DNA of 44,684 nucleotides. It comes from a virus. Below the pieces are notes generated by a model. That model did no database searches. It worked only from the letters and a program-made list of their open reading frames with translations, and was not told where the DNA came from. Every line of letters begins with the position of its first letter. The first letter of the stretch is position 1. This document shows, piece by piece, positions 23,513 through 31,782 of this stretch. Where the stretch lies: the IMG/VR virus record IMGVR_UViG_3300019776_000836, positions 1 through 44,684 of that record; one strand, given 5' to 3'. The position numbers and the translations under genes are program-made.

Positions 23513-24184
23513 TCAGACGTTCATGCCGAGCTTGCGCAGGCGATCGAGCCCGCTGGCGGCGCTGGCGCGCGCCTGCTGCGCGGGCGTATCCGGCGCGGCG
23601 GCGCCGGGCGGCTGGTCGCCGACCTGCACGGCCGGCACCGCCTGCATGCGGGAATGCAGCCCCGCCTTGCGCGCCGACAGCGCGCCGAGGCCGGCATGCA
23701 GCGTGGCGATGGCCGCAGCGCGCGGCATGGCGGTTTCGAAGGCCAGATGCGCGGCGAGCTCCGGCGCGGTGGCGGCGGCGGGATCGGCGAAAATCGCGGC
23801 GCAGCGGGCGCGTTCCCGGCGGCGCGCGGCGGCGGCGGGGCCGCTGCCGTTCATTTCCTCGGCCGAGTCTTCCTCTTCGGCCTCGGCGCCATCGGCGTCT
23901 TCGGCTTCGGGCTCGGCGGGGGCGGCGGCTTCGGGCTCGGCTTCCATCGCCGGCGGCGCCTCGGGCTCGGCCTCCTTCTCCTCTTCTTCCTTGTCCGGGT
24001 CGGCCGGATCGGGCTCGGCCTCGGCCACCGGCCCGGCGGCGGGCAGGCCCGCCAAATGCGCGAAGCGGTTGGCCGGCGGCGGGCCGTCCGGCAGCGTTTC
24101 ATCGGCGCGCGGCGCAGCGGCCGAACTGCGCAAGCCCATCAAAGACGCGAGCGGCAGGGCCGCCGCGAGATCGCGGAAGGACAT
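23513..24184 (-). CDS. Acidic scaffold-like head protein
   Basis: The start at 24184 (MSFRDLAAALPL) gives 223 residues; upstream the frame is open but antisense-like. Residues about 55-110 are a Glu/Ala/Pro-rich acidic tract, followed by RRRERARCAAIFADP at 121-135 and APELAAHLAFETAMPRAAAIATLHAG at 140-165. The last block resembles the C-terminal domain that in many phages is fused to the S49 head protease and acts like lambda Nu3 scaffold. Here it is a separate gene 20 bases after the protease. Scaffold function is inferred from place and composition. Confidence 0.7.
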   Translation of the reverse strand: MSFRDLAAALPLASLMGLRSSAAAPRADETLPDGPPPANRFAHLAGLPAAGPVAEAEPDPADPDKEEEEKEAEPEAPPAMEAEPEAAAPAEPEAEDADGAEAEEEDSAEEMNGSGPAAAARRRERARCAAIFADPAAATAPELAAHLAFETAMPRAAAIATLHAGLGALSARKAGLHSRMQAVPAVQVGDQPPGAAAPDTPAQQARASAASGLDRLRKLGMNV

Positions 24185-24204
24185 CCTTGTCTCCTGGTAC
24201 AGGG

Positions 24205-25068
24205 TTACTGAGGCAGGCTGGCCAGCAGCTCTCGGAAAGCCTGATCGGGCGGCATGACCGCATCGGCCAGGCCGCGATCCACCGCGGCCGCGCCATGGAA
24301 GCAGGCGGCCTGCTGGGCCCGGATATCGGCGGCGGAAAGACGGCGGTTGCGGGCGACGGTGGCGACGAACAGCTCGCCGACCGCGTCGATTTCCAGCTGG
24401 ATGCGCGCCAGCAGGTCCGGCGAGACGCCGTTGTATTGCGCCCGCGCCTCTTCGGCCTTCAGCGCGCCATAGGTGACGAAATGCACCGCGATTCCGTCCT
24501 TGCCCAGCGCGCGGGACAGGTCCGCCAGCATGGTGATGACGCCGATCGACCCGGCGCCGCCGGTGCGCGGCAGGGTGATGCGATCCGTGGCGCTGGCCAG
24601 GGCGTAGGCGGCGGAATAGGCGCCTTCGGCCAGAATGGCCCACATCGGCTTGACACCCCGAAGGGCGAAAATCTGGTCCGCCAGGTCGAAACAGCCGGCG
24701 ACCTCGCCGCCCGGGCTGTCGATATCGAAGGCCACCGCCCGCACCTGCGGGTCCGCCATCGCGGTCAGCAGGTTCTGGCGGATGCCGTCATAGCCTGTCA
24801 TCCCGCTGTCCGGCCGCAGCGCGCCGGTGCGCTGGACGAGGGTGCCCTGCACCTGGATCACCGCGACGCCGGCGACGATGTCGTAACCGTCCCGCACCAC
24901 CTGGCCGGGCTGCGACAGATGCTCCGCCGGCACGGCGGCAAGGCCGCTTTTGATTCGGCCAATGCCGAGACGCGCGGCCAGGGCCGCCATGATGACCTCG
25001 GCCTTTTCGGGCCGGATCATCAGCGGCGCGTTCAGCAGACGCTGCGCAAGGTGGGGGAAGGACGTCAT
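24205..25068 (-). CDS. S49 family head maturation protease (lambda gpC-like)
   Basis: This 287-residue protein is a phage S49 (SppA-type) serine protease that would degrade scaffold and mature the prohead. Conserved sections are VAGVAVIQVQGTLVQR near residues 66-80, VAFDIDSPGGEVAGC near 112-126, AEGAYSAAYALASATDRI near 147-164 and TGGAGSIGVIT near 169-179. Ser152 and Lys204 are the probable catalytic dyad; their 52-residue spacing equals that of Bacillus SppA. It lacks a fused scaffold tail. Its start overlaps the preceding small ORF by four bases. Confidence 0.93.
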   Translation of the reverse strand: MTSFPHLAQRLLNAPLMIRPEKAEVIMAALAARLGIGRIKSGLAAVPAEHLSQPGQVVRDGYDIVAGVAVIQVQGTLVQRTGALRPDSGMTGYDGIRQNLLTAMADPQVRAVAFDIDSPGGEVAGCFDLADQIFALRGVKPMWAILAEGAYSAAYALASATDRITLPRTGGAGSIGVITMLADLSRALGKDGIAVHFVTYGALKAEEARAQYNGVSPDLLARIQLEIDAVGELFVATVARNRRLSAADIRAQQAACFHGAAAVDRGLADAVMPPDQAFRELLASLPQ

Positions 25069-25265
25069 GCGCTGGCCGGCGCCGTTTCGGCGGCGGGCTC
25101 CGGCGCCGGCTCCTCCGGCGCGGGGGCCGGGTGCAGCTGCAGCAGGACGTTGCGCAGCGGCGCCATGTCGCGCGCGGCGACCCGACCGTCGAAGGTCAGG
25201 TCTTCCAGCATCCGCAGAATGCCGTTACGGGTTTCGACGGGAAGAAGAAATGCTTGCATGGTCAC
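25065..25265 (-). CDS. Small hypothetical protein between tailspike-like and protease genes
   Basis: A GTG at 25265 overlaps the upstream stop by four bases; an ATG two codons on, at 25259, is an alternative start. The product of about 66 residues has a helical N-terminal half (AFLLPVETRNGILRMLEDLTFDGRVAARDMAPLRNVL) and a Pro/Glu/Ala-rich tail from about residue 45. No family is recognised. Its overlaps on both sides show that it is part of the head operon. Confidence 0.6.
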   Translation of the reverse strand: MTMQAFLLPVETRNGILRMLEDLTFDGRVAARDMAPLRNVLLQLHPAPAPEEPAPEPAAETAPASA

Positions 25266-27016
25266 CCCACCAGCAGGCGGCGGGTGTTGCCGGCCGCATC
25301 CTTGATCGTGATGTAGCCAGTCGGGCTCAGCACCGTGGCGGTATAGGTGCCGAAGCGCAAGGCGCCCGCGCCGTTAGGCGCAAGAAGCAGGTCAGCGTTA
25401 GTCGCGCCCTTAGCCGATATGGCGGCCGAGCCCGTGCCGCTGTTGATTTCTATGAAGCTATCGGTTCCGGCGGCGCCGGCGATGTTCAAAAGCGGCGTCG
25501 CAAAGCTGTTGTTGCTGAACGAAAAGCCGCCGGTGCCCTGCGCATCGAAGTTCAAGCCGGCACTGGCACCGCTGCCGCGGGAGCGGAAGGTCGGCTGATA
25601 ATCGGTGCCGGACACGGTCGGGCCGCCCCAGGCCTCGATCCAGCGCTGCACATTGGTCTGATGCATCGCGCGCAGAGCTTCCCCGCCGGCCTTGCCGCCG
25701 AGGGACACGGACCCGTCATTGAACTGCGCCACCGGCTTCGGCTGATAGGCGCCCAGCGAGCCGTTGTAGACCGTGAGCGGGTAGTAGCTGCCGGGATCGC
25801 TGGGGTCGCTGCCGCCCGCGCCGACCCGGATTTCGTACTCATTCCATCGCGCCGAAAGGGTAAGGTTTTCTTCGACGCCCCCGCTGAGTTTTTGCAGGCG
25901 CAGCGTCGAAAGCTGCTGATTGATGTCCAGCTCCCACCGGAACAGATAGGCGCCGTTGCCGAACGCGGTCGCGGATGTCAGCGCGGAGTCGGAGACAAAG
26001 CCGGTAATCGTTCGCTGCGTCCAAGTACCGCCGCCATCGACGCTGGTATAGAACCGATAATACCCGGGATCGATGAACGGATTGAACGGCGTGCCATTGG
26101 TGCGGGCAATCGTGGTGCCCGTGACGACGCAGCTGCCTTCGCCCGTGGTCAGGCAGAAATGATAGGTCAGCCGCTCCGATGCGTTCCAGGAAACCGCCAA
26201 GCCGTTCAGCTGCCGCAGCCGCAAGGTATTATCGTCGATCCGCGCATCGACGATGAAGATGCCGAAGTTCAGCCCGATTGCGCGGCCAATCCAGTATTTC
26301 ACCCGATCCGCGGTCCAGACCGGGCCGCTGACCCGCGTGATAGTGTTGCCGCCGGCGGTGACGGTGCAGCGCCCGCTGGCCGCGCCGGAATAGATGTTCA
26401 CTTCCGTGGGGTTGTCGGTGCGGGCGGTTGTGAAGCTGAGCCAGTTTCCGTGCCCATCGGCCGCAGCGTAGACACCTCCGAGGCCCTCAGACGGATCGGC
26501 CCCGCCGATCAGCAGCGCCCCCTGCCCTGCGGTGCCGCGCTGGCCGCCGAATGCCCAGGCGACCGAACCGACATGGCGCTTCGCATAGGGATCGGTCCAC
26601 CATTCGGCGCGGCAGCGCAGCACCCCGGCGCCGGTGAAGCTGGCGCCCATGGCAATGCGAAACAGCGGAAAGCGGCCATTGTCGATGACGTCGGCGTTCA
26701 ACCGATAGAGGCCCGGCGGCACGTCGATCTGCACCCTTGCGCCGCTGGCCACGCTGGCAATCGCCGCGGCGAAGGCGGCGTCGCTGGCGGAGACACCGGT
26801 CGGGTCGCAGCCAGCGAAATCGGCGACACTGACGGTTTCCGCCAGGCGCCCCAGGACGGAGCGCGCGGCGCGGCCGGAAGGCTGAAAGCCGCTGCCATTG
26901 CCGATCACGCCAGCCGCGACGTCGGCCAGCGGGAACCGCCCGCCATCGCCGGCGACATCGTGGCCGGCAAGATGGGTGGCGCCGGCGAGAACCTGCAGCT
27001 CGGAAAGACGGGTCAT
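25262..27016 (-). CDS. Tailspike- or fibre-like protein lying in the head module
   Basis: This 584-residue protein has fibre-type features. It is beta-rich with frequent Gly, Asn and Thr. Its N-terminal part resembles pectate-lyase-fold proteins (GCDPTGVSASDAAFAAAIA near residue 69, then VPPGLYRLNADVI near 98). A middle region has YYRFYTSVDGGGTW near 321, resembling sialidase Asp-box-like turns. The end is GYITIKDAAGNTRRLLVG, a C-terminus seen in many phage fibre proteins. Receptor binding or polysaccharide attachment is inferred. It sits between portal and protease, overlapping each by four bases, where head genes are expected. Confidence 0.65.
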   Translation of the reverse strand: MTRLSELQVLAGATHLAGHDVAGDGGRFPLADVAAGVIGNGSGFQPSGRAARSVLGRLAETVSVADFAGCDPTGVSASDAAFAAAIASVASGARVQIDVPPGLYRLNADVIDNGRFPLFRIAMGASFTGAGVLRCRAEWWTDPYAKRHVGSVAWAFGGQRGTAGQGALLIGGADPSEGLGGVYAAADGHGNWLSFTTARTDNPTEVNIYSGAASGRCTVTAGGNTITRVSGPVWTADRVKYWIGRAIGLNFGIFIVDARIDDNTLRLRQLNGLAVSWNASERLTYHFCLTTGEGSCVVTGTTIARTNGTPFNPFIDPGYYRFYTSVDGGGTWTQRTITGFVSDSALTSATAFGNGAYLFRWELDINQQLSTLRLQKLSGGVEENLTLSARWNEYEIRVGAGGSDPSDPGSYYPLTVYNGSLGAYQPKPVAQFNDGSVSLGGKAGGEALRAMHQTNVQRWIEAWGGPTVSGTDYQPTFRSRGSGASAGLNFDAQGTGGFSFSNNSFATPLLNIAGAAGTDSFIEINSGTGSAAISAKGATNADLLLAPNGAGALRFGTYTATVLSPTGYITIKDAAGNTRRLLVG

Positions 27017-28674
27017 GGTGCGTCCTCGGCGGGCGGTTCCAGCGCATTCGCGCCGGCAGTCACGGTCGGCGGCGGGTTGCCCAGCAGCACCGGCGGAACC
27101 GGCAGGCCGCGTTCCTGGAACATGCGGATCTCAAGCGCGCGCTGATCGAGGATCTCCTCGATATCCATGCCGCCGGATTCGCCCGCTTCGTGCTGCAAGG
27201 TGGACAGCGCGCCGGCGATCTTCATCAAGGCGCCCTGCGGTTCCTTCACCGGATCGACCCAGCCGCGGCCGGGGCCGATCCAGCGGCAGCGGGCATATTC
27301 AGCCCTGGCTTGCATGAAGTCCGGCGCGCTGGCGGGCAGCGGCAGCTCGCCGCGGTCCATCGCTTCTTCCAGGAAGGCGCCATAGATGGGCGCGGCGAAG
27401 GCCTGGGCGAATTCGTGCCGGCGGCGCGAGAGGGTCTTCCAGGTCTCGATCAGCGCGGCGCGGGCGCTGCTGTAGTTCGACTGGCTGTAGTCGGCCGAAA
27501 GCTGTTCGTAGCTGGTGCCGAGCGCGCCGGCCAGATGGCGCAGCGCCGCGGCCTGGAAGGCCGGATAGTTGCTGGCGGGCCGGGCGGCGGTGACGGAGGC
27601 GATTTTCTCGCCGGGCGCCAGGATGGGGATGCGCGCGTTGTTCAGCCGGATGTTCGCCGCCGAATGGTAGCCTTCCCGCATCTGCTGGTAGGCGGAAAGC
27701 TCGCCTTCGGGCGCCAGGCTGTCGCCGACCAGGTCGCGGTCGAAGGGGCTTTCGATATAGGCGGCGAAGACGGCGTTCAGGACGGCGGCCTGCAGCTCCA
27801 CCTGTTCATACCGCGCCAGCATCTTGGCGCGGGACAGCACGGGCTTCAGGACGCCGCCGGCGCCGCGGTGCTGCCCGATGCGGTCACTCTCGAAGCAATG
27901 GACGACGATGGGCCGGCCCCAGGCGGTTTCCCGCTCGATCCTGTCCCATTGCACCGCACGACCGGCCGCCCACCAATCCCCCAGATGGGCGCGGCGGATG
28001 TGATAGGCGATGGCGGCCCCGTCATCGTCCACCTCCACGCCGCCGCGCAGCTCGGCGGTGTCCATCCGCTGCTGCGGATTCGACAGCCGATCGGGGTCGA
28101 TCAGCTGCACCGTGGTGGCGTAGCGGGCCCGGCCCGGCGCCATGCGGCCGGGGCGCCAGAGCAGCAGCGCCAGGGCATCGCCTTCGACCAGCAGGGTGCG
28201 GAAGGCCAGGCGGAAAACGCCGGCCATGGTCACACGGCGGCCGGCCTCGCACCACAGCCCCGGGTCATTCGCCCAGGACCGCCAGAGCGCCTCGGCGGTG
28301 GCCGAGAACTCCTTCGCCCAGGTGGCATCGAAGCCCTTGCCCCAGGCGCTGGCCAGGGCGCGGTAGTCCGGCACGCTGGAAAGGCGCAGATCGGCGCCGA
28401 TCACGGCATCCGTGATCTTCGTGATGCCGCCGGCGGCCCATCCGTCGTTCCGCACCACATCGCGGATGCGGGCGACGATGCGGTCCCGGTAGTAATTGGT
28501 ATCGCTATCGGCCGAGCCGAGATAGGGATGCCAGCCGTCCATTTCCGCCGATTGGCTATCGGCGGCATCCCAGGGCACCGCGCCGGTGCCGTTCAGCCCG
28601 GCCATGCGGCGGCCCTGGTCGCGGCGCTGCGCGGGTTGGCCATCCGGCCCGAGGATCTTCGAAGCGGCGGCCAT
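27013..28674 (-). CDS. Portal protein (lambda gpB family)
   Basis: This 553-residue protein is a lambda-type portal. Recognisable parts are TNYYRDRIVARIRDVVRNDGWAAGGITKITDAVIGADLRL near residues 59-98, ATTVQLIDPDRLSNPQ near 186-201, KPVLSRAKMLARYEQVELQAAVLNAVFAAYIESP near 277-310, and GTSYEQLSADYSQSNYSSARAALIETWK near 385-412. It forms the dodecameric ring for DNA entry and tail attachment. It shares one base with the gpW-like stop. Confidence 0.95.
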   Translation of the reverse strand: MAAASKILGPDGQPAQRRDQGRRMAGLNGTGAVPWDAADSQSAEMDGWHPYLGSADSDTNYYRDRIVARIRDVVRNDGWAAGGITKITDAVIGADLRLSSVPDYRALASAWGKGFDATWAKEFSATAEALWRSWANDPGLWCEAGRRVTMAGVFRLAFRTLLVEGDALALLLWRPGRMAPGRARYATTVQLIDPDRLSNPQQRMDTAELRGGVEVDDDGAAIAYHIRRAHLGDWWAAGRAVQWDRIERETAWGRPIVVHCFESDRIGQHRGAGGVLKPVLSRAKMLARYEQVELQAAVLNAVFAAYIESPFDRDLVGDSLAPEGELSAYQQMREGYHSAANIRLNNARIPILAPGEKIASVTAARPASNYPAFQAAALRHLAGALGTSYEQLSADYSQSNYSSARAALIETWKTLSRRRHEFAQAFAAPIYGAFLEEAMDRGELPLPASAPDFMQARAEYARCRWIGPGRGWVDPVKEPQGALMKIAGALSTLQHEAGESGGMDIEEILDQRALEIRMFQERGLPVPPVLLGNPPPTVTAGANALEPPAEDAP

Positions 28675-28928
28675 CAGAACCGCACCCCCAGCGCGCGCCG
28701 GGTGGGTTGCTGGCCGAGGGCGCGCTGCAATTCCGCGATCAGCGCGCGAATGGTGCCGGCGTCGGCGCCGCGATAGCTGACCGAGCGCTTGCCGTCGCCC
28801 ATTTCATAGGTGACCTGAACCACCTGCTTGCCAAGCATGAGCTCGAGCAGCGCCTGCTGCGCCGCGGCCAGGTTGGCCGAGAGCAGCGCGGGGGCGAGGC
28901 CCGAGAAGGCGTTGACGGTGCCGGACAT
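28674..28928 (-). CDS. Head-tail joining protein (lambda gpW-like)
   Basis: The start at 28928 gives 84 residues. The N-terminal half is helical (SGTVNAFSGLAPALLSANLAAAQQALLELMLG), followed by VVQVTYEMGDGKRSVSYRGADAGTIRALIAELQRALG, the GpW signature with the conserved VSYR element. It plugs the portal after packaging. Its place between terminase and portal is that of lambda W. The much longer upstream extension of the frame is antisense-like to the terminase gene. Confidence 0.9.
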   Translation of the reverse strand: MSGTVNAFSGLAPALLSANLAAAQQALLELMLGKQVVQVTYEMGDGKRSVSYRGADAGTIRALIAELQRALGQQPTRRALGVRF

Positions 28929-28945
28929 GGGATATCCCTGAAGGG

Positions 28946-31111
28946 TCAGGCGCGAGCGGCGAGACGGGCTGCCAGCCGGGCGCCGAGGCCCTGCGCGGCG
29001 GCGGCGACGGGCAGGCGGACCGGCGGCGGCGGCAGGGCGGCAACCGCCACCGCCGGCGCTTTCATGGCCGGCGGTGGCGGCGCCGACGGCGCCGGCGTGG
29101 GTGCGGCTATCGGGCCTTGCATGATCGAGGTATTGCGATCCCAGTCCGCCGCCCAGGCCGGCGTGGCCGACCAGTCCGTGATGCGGTGCAGACCATGCAG
29201 GCGCGCCGCGATTTCGGTCATCACCATCAAATCCCAGGCTTCGTTCCGCGCCGATGGCAGGGCTTTCGCCCAAGCGCCGCGCCGGTCCCGGCGTTCGGCG
29301 GCCAGCTGTTCGAACCACTGGTGCGGCGGTTCCGCCGACAGCAGCCCGGCGGGGAAATGCACCGCCCGCGGGCCGGGTTCCGTCCGGGCGAGCTGCGCGG
29401 CCAGCGCATCCTTGGCCGCGTTCGGGTTGAACACCGCCAGCGGCACCTGCCCCTGCGCGGCGGCCCGGCGATCGGCGCGGGCCCCGTCGGGGTAGCTGAC
29501 GATTAGCCGGGGCGCATTCAGGCCCGAGGCACCGCGGGCCGGCAACAGACTCCACGCATCGCGGCCGTTGATGCGACCATGCCGGACCACCTTCTTGTCG
29601 CGCCGCGCGCGCAGCCAGGCGGCATAGGCCTGTTCGGTGACGCCGGGCTGGCCGACCGCGTCGAAGACCGCGCAGCGCAGCTTCATGTGCCGGCCGCTGC
29701 CATCGGCCAGCGGGTAGGAAAGCCCGGCCAGCAGAGCCAGCAGCGCATCCCAGGCCGCGCCATCGGTCGCCGGGTCCGCCGGGATGGCGCGGGCGTCGAT
29801 CACCCAGCTTTCCATGCCCGGACCCCAGGCCCGGGTCAGCAGTTCGAACCGATTGCCCTGGATATCCACCGCGGCGGTCAGCACGCGGGCGCCTTCCGGC
29901 ACCTCTCGCAATTTCAGATCAGGCCGGGCCCGTTCGGCCAGCGCCGCCGCTTCGATGGTGCCGAGCTGCTGCAGGCGCGGCGCCGGCACGCCCCAGGACT
30001 TCACATAGGCTTCCCGCAAGCTGCGGTCATCGCCTGATACGGCGGCTTCCCGCTTCGCCTGTTCCACCGCCAGGGCGAGACCGCCGATGCCGCCGCGCAC
30101 GAAGGGCGACATGGCGCCGACAATCCAGAACCCGGCGGTGCGGCGGGCAACCGGCGTGCCGGTGATGCGGCCTTCTTCGTCGATCTCCTCCCCCTGCGCC
30201 ACCCAGCGGCCGGTGGGCAGCATCGCGCGGCGGTCGGCTTCATCGATCAGGCAGCCGGCCAGCGGGCAGACCAGCCGGGCCTTGGCCTCGATCTCCTCCG
30301 CCGGCGCGTCTTCCGGCCAGGTCAGCGTCATGTGTCGCAGCGTGCCGGGATTCGGCGAGGAGAAGCCGCCGCAATGCGGGCAGCGCCACCACCAGGTCCG
30401 GCGATCGCTGTCGGCGTAGAGGGCCATGATGCCGCGCTGCTGATCGCGCGGGGCGTTCAGCGGCGCGGCGCGGTCGGGGTGCGAGATCACCAGCATCCGG
30501 CTATCGGCGCCAGCCGCCTGGCGGCGCGGATTCAGCAGGGTGAGCGGGTCGCCCAGGGTTTCGTCGAAGGCGTCGTATTCGTCCGCGACGATGAACCGGA
30601 CATGCTTGTTCACGAGATTCGAGCGGGTGTAGTGCAGGAACTCCGCCCGGCCGCCGGTGAATCGCTTGAAGCCGATACTGTCCCGGTTGACGCGCTTGTC
30701 GCCGATCAGCCGGTCATGCGCCTCAAGCATCGGGTCGATGCGGCCTTTCACATAGCTATCGACCAGATCGGCGGTCGGCAGATACCAGAGCAGCGCGGCC
30801 GGGTCGGCGTCGATGGTGTGCAGCAGCACGTTTTCCGCGACGATCGTCTTGCCGCTGGCGGCCGGGCCGATGACGGCGACGGTATCGAACTGCTCGGCGC
30901 TCCAGGCCTCCATCGGCGCGGTCAGGTAGGGCGCGATGGCGGCGTCGTAGCGGGTGAGGTGCACGCCCGCGCTGGATGGCATCCAGCGGTGCTTTTCGGC
31001 ATGCTCCGCGACCGTGATCCGGGCCGGCGGGAGAAGGGCATCGAAGGTTTCCCGCAGCAGGTCTCGCGCGCTGGCATAAGGCGGGCGGGTTTCAGGCTGC
31101 GACGAGTTCAT
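28946..31111 (-). CDS. terL: Terminase large subunit (lambda gpA family)
   Basis: This 721-residue packaging ATPase/nuclease is of the lambda GpA type. Walker A is GPAASGKT at 82-89 and Walker B VRFIVADEYD at 171-180. A zinc-binding pair, CPHC, is near 243 with further cysteines downstream (CPLAGC). The nuclease domain begins around VLTAAVDIQGNRFE near residue 410, with the acidic residue expected in its active site. The C-terminus is Ala/Pro-rich and longer than usual. With Nu1 it cuts cos sites and drives DNA into proheads. It overlaps the small-subunit gene by 20 bases. Confidence 0.95.
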   Translation of the reverse strand: MNSSQPETRPPYASARDLLRETFDALLPPARITVAEHAEKHRWMPSSAGVHLTRYDAAIAPYLTAPMEAWSAEQFDTVAVIGPAASGKTIVAENVLLHTIDADPAALLWYLPTADLVDSYVKGRIDPMLEAHDRLIGDKRVNRDSIGFKRFTGGRAEFLHYTRSNLVNKHVRFIVADEYDAFDETLGDPLTLLNPRRQAAGADSRMLVISHPDRAAPLNAPRDQQRGIMALYADSDRRTWWWRCPHCGGFSSPNPGTLRHMTLTWPEDAPAEEIEAKARLVCPLAGCLIDEADRRAMLPTGRWVAQGEEIDEEGRITGTPVARRTAGFWIVGAMSPFVRGGIGGLALAVEQAKREAAVSGDDRSLREAYVKSWGVPAPRLQQLGTIEAAALAERARPDLKLREVPEGARVLTAAVDIQGNRFELLTRAWGPGMESWVIDARAIPADPATDGAAWDALLALLAGLSYPLADGSGRHMKLRCAVFDAVGQPGVTEQAYAAWLRARRDKKVVRHGRINGRDAWSLLPARGASGLNAPRLIVSYPDGARADRRAAAQGQVPLAVFNPNAAKDALAAQLARTEPGPRAVHFPAGLLSAEPPHQWFEQLAAERRDRRGAWAKALPSARNEAWDLMVMTEIAARLHGLHRITDWSATPAWAADWDRNTSIMQGPIAAPTPAPSAPPPPAMKAPAVAVAALPPPPVRLPVAAAAQGLGARLAARLAARA

Positions 31112-31667
31112 CGGCCGGGGCGGGCTCGGCGTCGGCCGGCAGCAGCTCGCCCAGCGTGGCGTGCGTGGAGCGCAGCTGCTGTTCGACGTAGCGGCGCATA
31201 TCGGCGACCACGGCGGCCGGCAGGTTGTGGCGGCGCGCCATGGCGCCGGGCATGGCGACGATGCCCTGCATCAGAGCGGACCAGGCGGCGCGCAGCTCCT
31301 GCCGCAGCTCGGTTTTCAGGACCAGGTGGCGGGCTTCGCGGGCGGTGGCCATTTCCACGCGCTGCGCCTGAGCGATCCGCAGCCGATCGAGGTTGGAGAG
31401 GCCGACCTGCTCGGGCGGAGTCAGCAGCTCTTCCGGCAGGGTGATCTGCGCCAGGGCTTCGGACCGGGCAAGGCGGCCCGCGGCTTCCTGGGTTCGCCGG
31501 TCACGCACGAAGGCGATCACCGCGTCGGGGTCCAGCTGCCACGGCACGCCGTTCCGGCCGCGCTCCACGATGGGAAACCCGTCCAGCTTGGTAAGGCCGC
31601 GCATGGTCGGGAGGCTGATATCCAGCTTCGCGGCCATTTCTTCGAGGTTGCAGAGAATCGCGTGCAT
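31092..31667 (-). CDS. terS: Terminase small subunit (Nu1-like)
   Basis: The ATG at 31667 gives 191 residues with the Nu1 winged-helix at the N-terminus: LEEMAAKLDISLPTMRGLTKLDGFPIVERG near residues 8-37, then GVPWQLDPDAVIAFVRDRR. A helical dimerisation region follows (EMATAREARHLVLKTELRQELRAAW, about 100-125) and a tail ending in DELVAA that contacts GpA in lambda. The frame continues upstream, but those residues are unlike the family. It binds cos DNA; the noncoding 115 bp before it is the likely location. Confidence 0.85.
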   Translation of the reverse strand: MHAILCNLEEMAAKLDISLPTMRGLTKLDGFPIVERGRNGVPWQLDPDAVIAFVRDRRTQEAAGRLARSEALAQITLPEELLTPPEQVGLSNLDRLRIAQAQRVEMATAREARHLVLKTELRQELRAAWSALMQGIVAMPGAMARRHNLPAAVVADMRRYVEQQLRSTHATLGELLPADAEPAPADELVAA

Positions 31668-31782
31668 TTCCGAATAGCAACAGAGGGCGCAACAGAAGCC
31701 GAGGTTTTCAGAAATAAAAATCAGTGGAAAACCGGGGTTCGAACTACTCGCGGTGGCGAGAACTCGGGGAAGGACCCGAGCC
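31668..31782 (-). other. 115-bp noncoding gap upstream of terS: candidate cos region or attenuator
   Basis: This gap holds two short GC hairpins, CTCGGG/CCCGAG (31763-31768 with 31775-31780) and CTCGC/GCGAG (31747-31751 with 31756-31760). It also has an A/T-rich stretch flanked by GGTTTTC and GAAAACC (31703-31709, 31727-31733). In lambda the cos site lies just upstream of Nu1, so cosN/cosB may be here. As transcribed, the hairpins are followed by U-rich sequence, so an attenuator controlled by the NusG-like protein is the alternative. Confidence 0.35.

Noticed and set aside
28929-29555. N-terminal extension of the gpW-like protein
   Set aside because: The open frame upstream is antisense-phase shadow inside terL. 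The GpW family begins at the ATG at 28928, and the full frame is Arg/Gly-rich.
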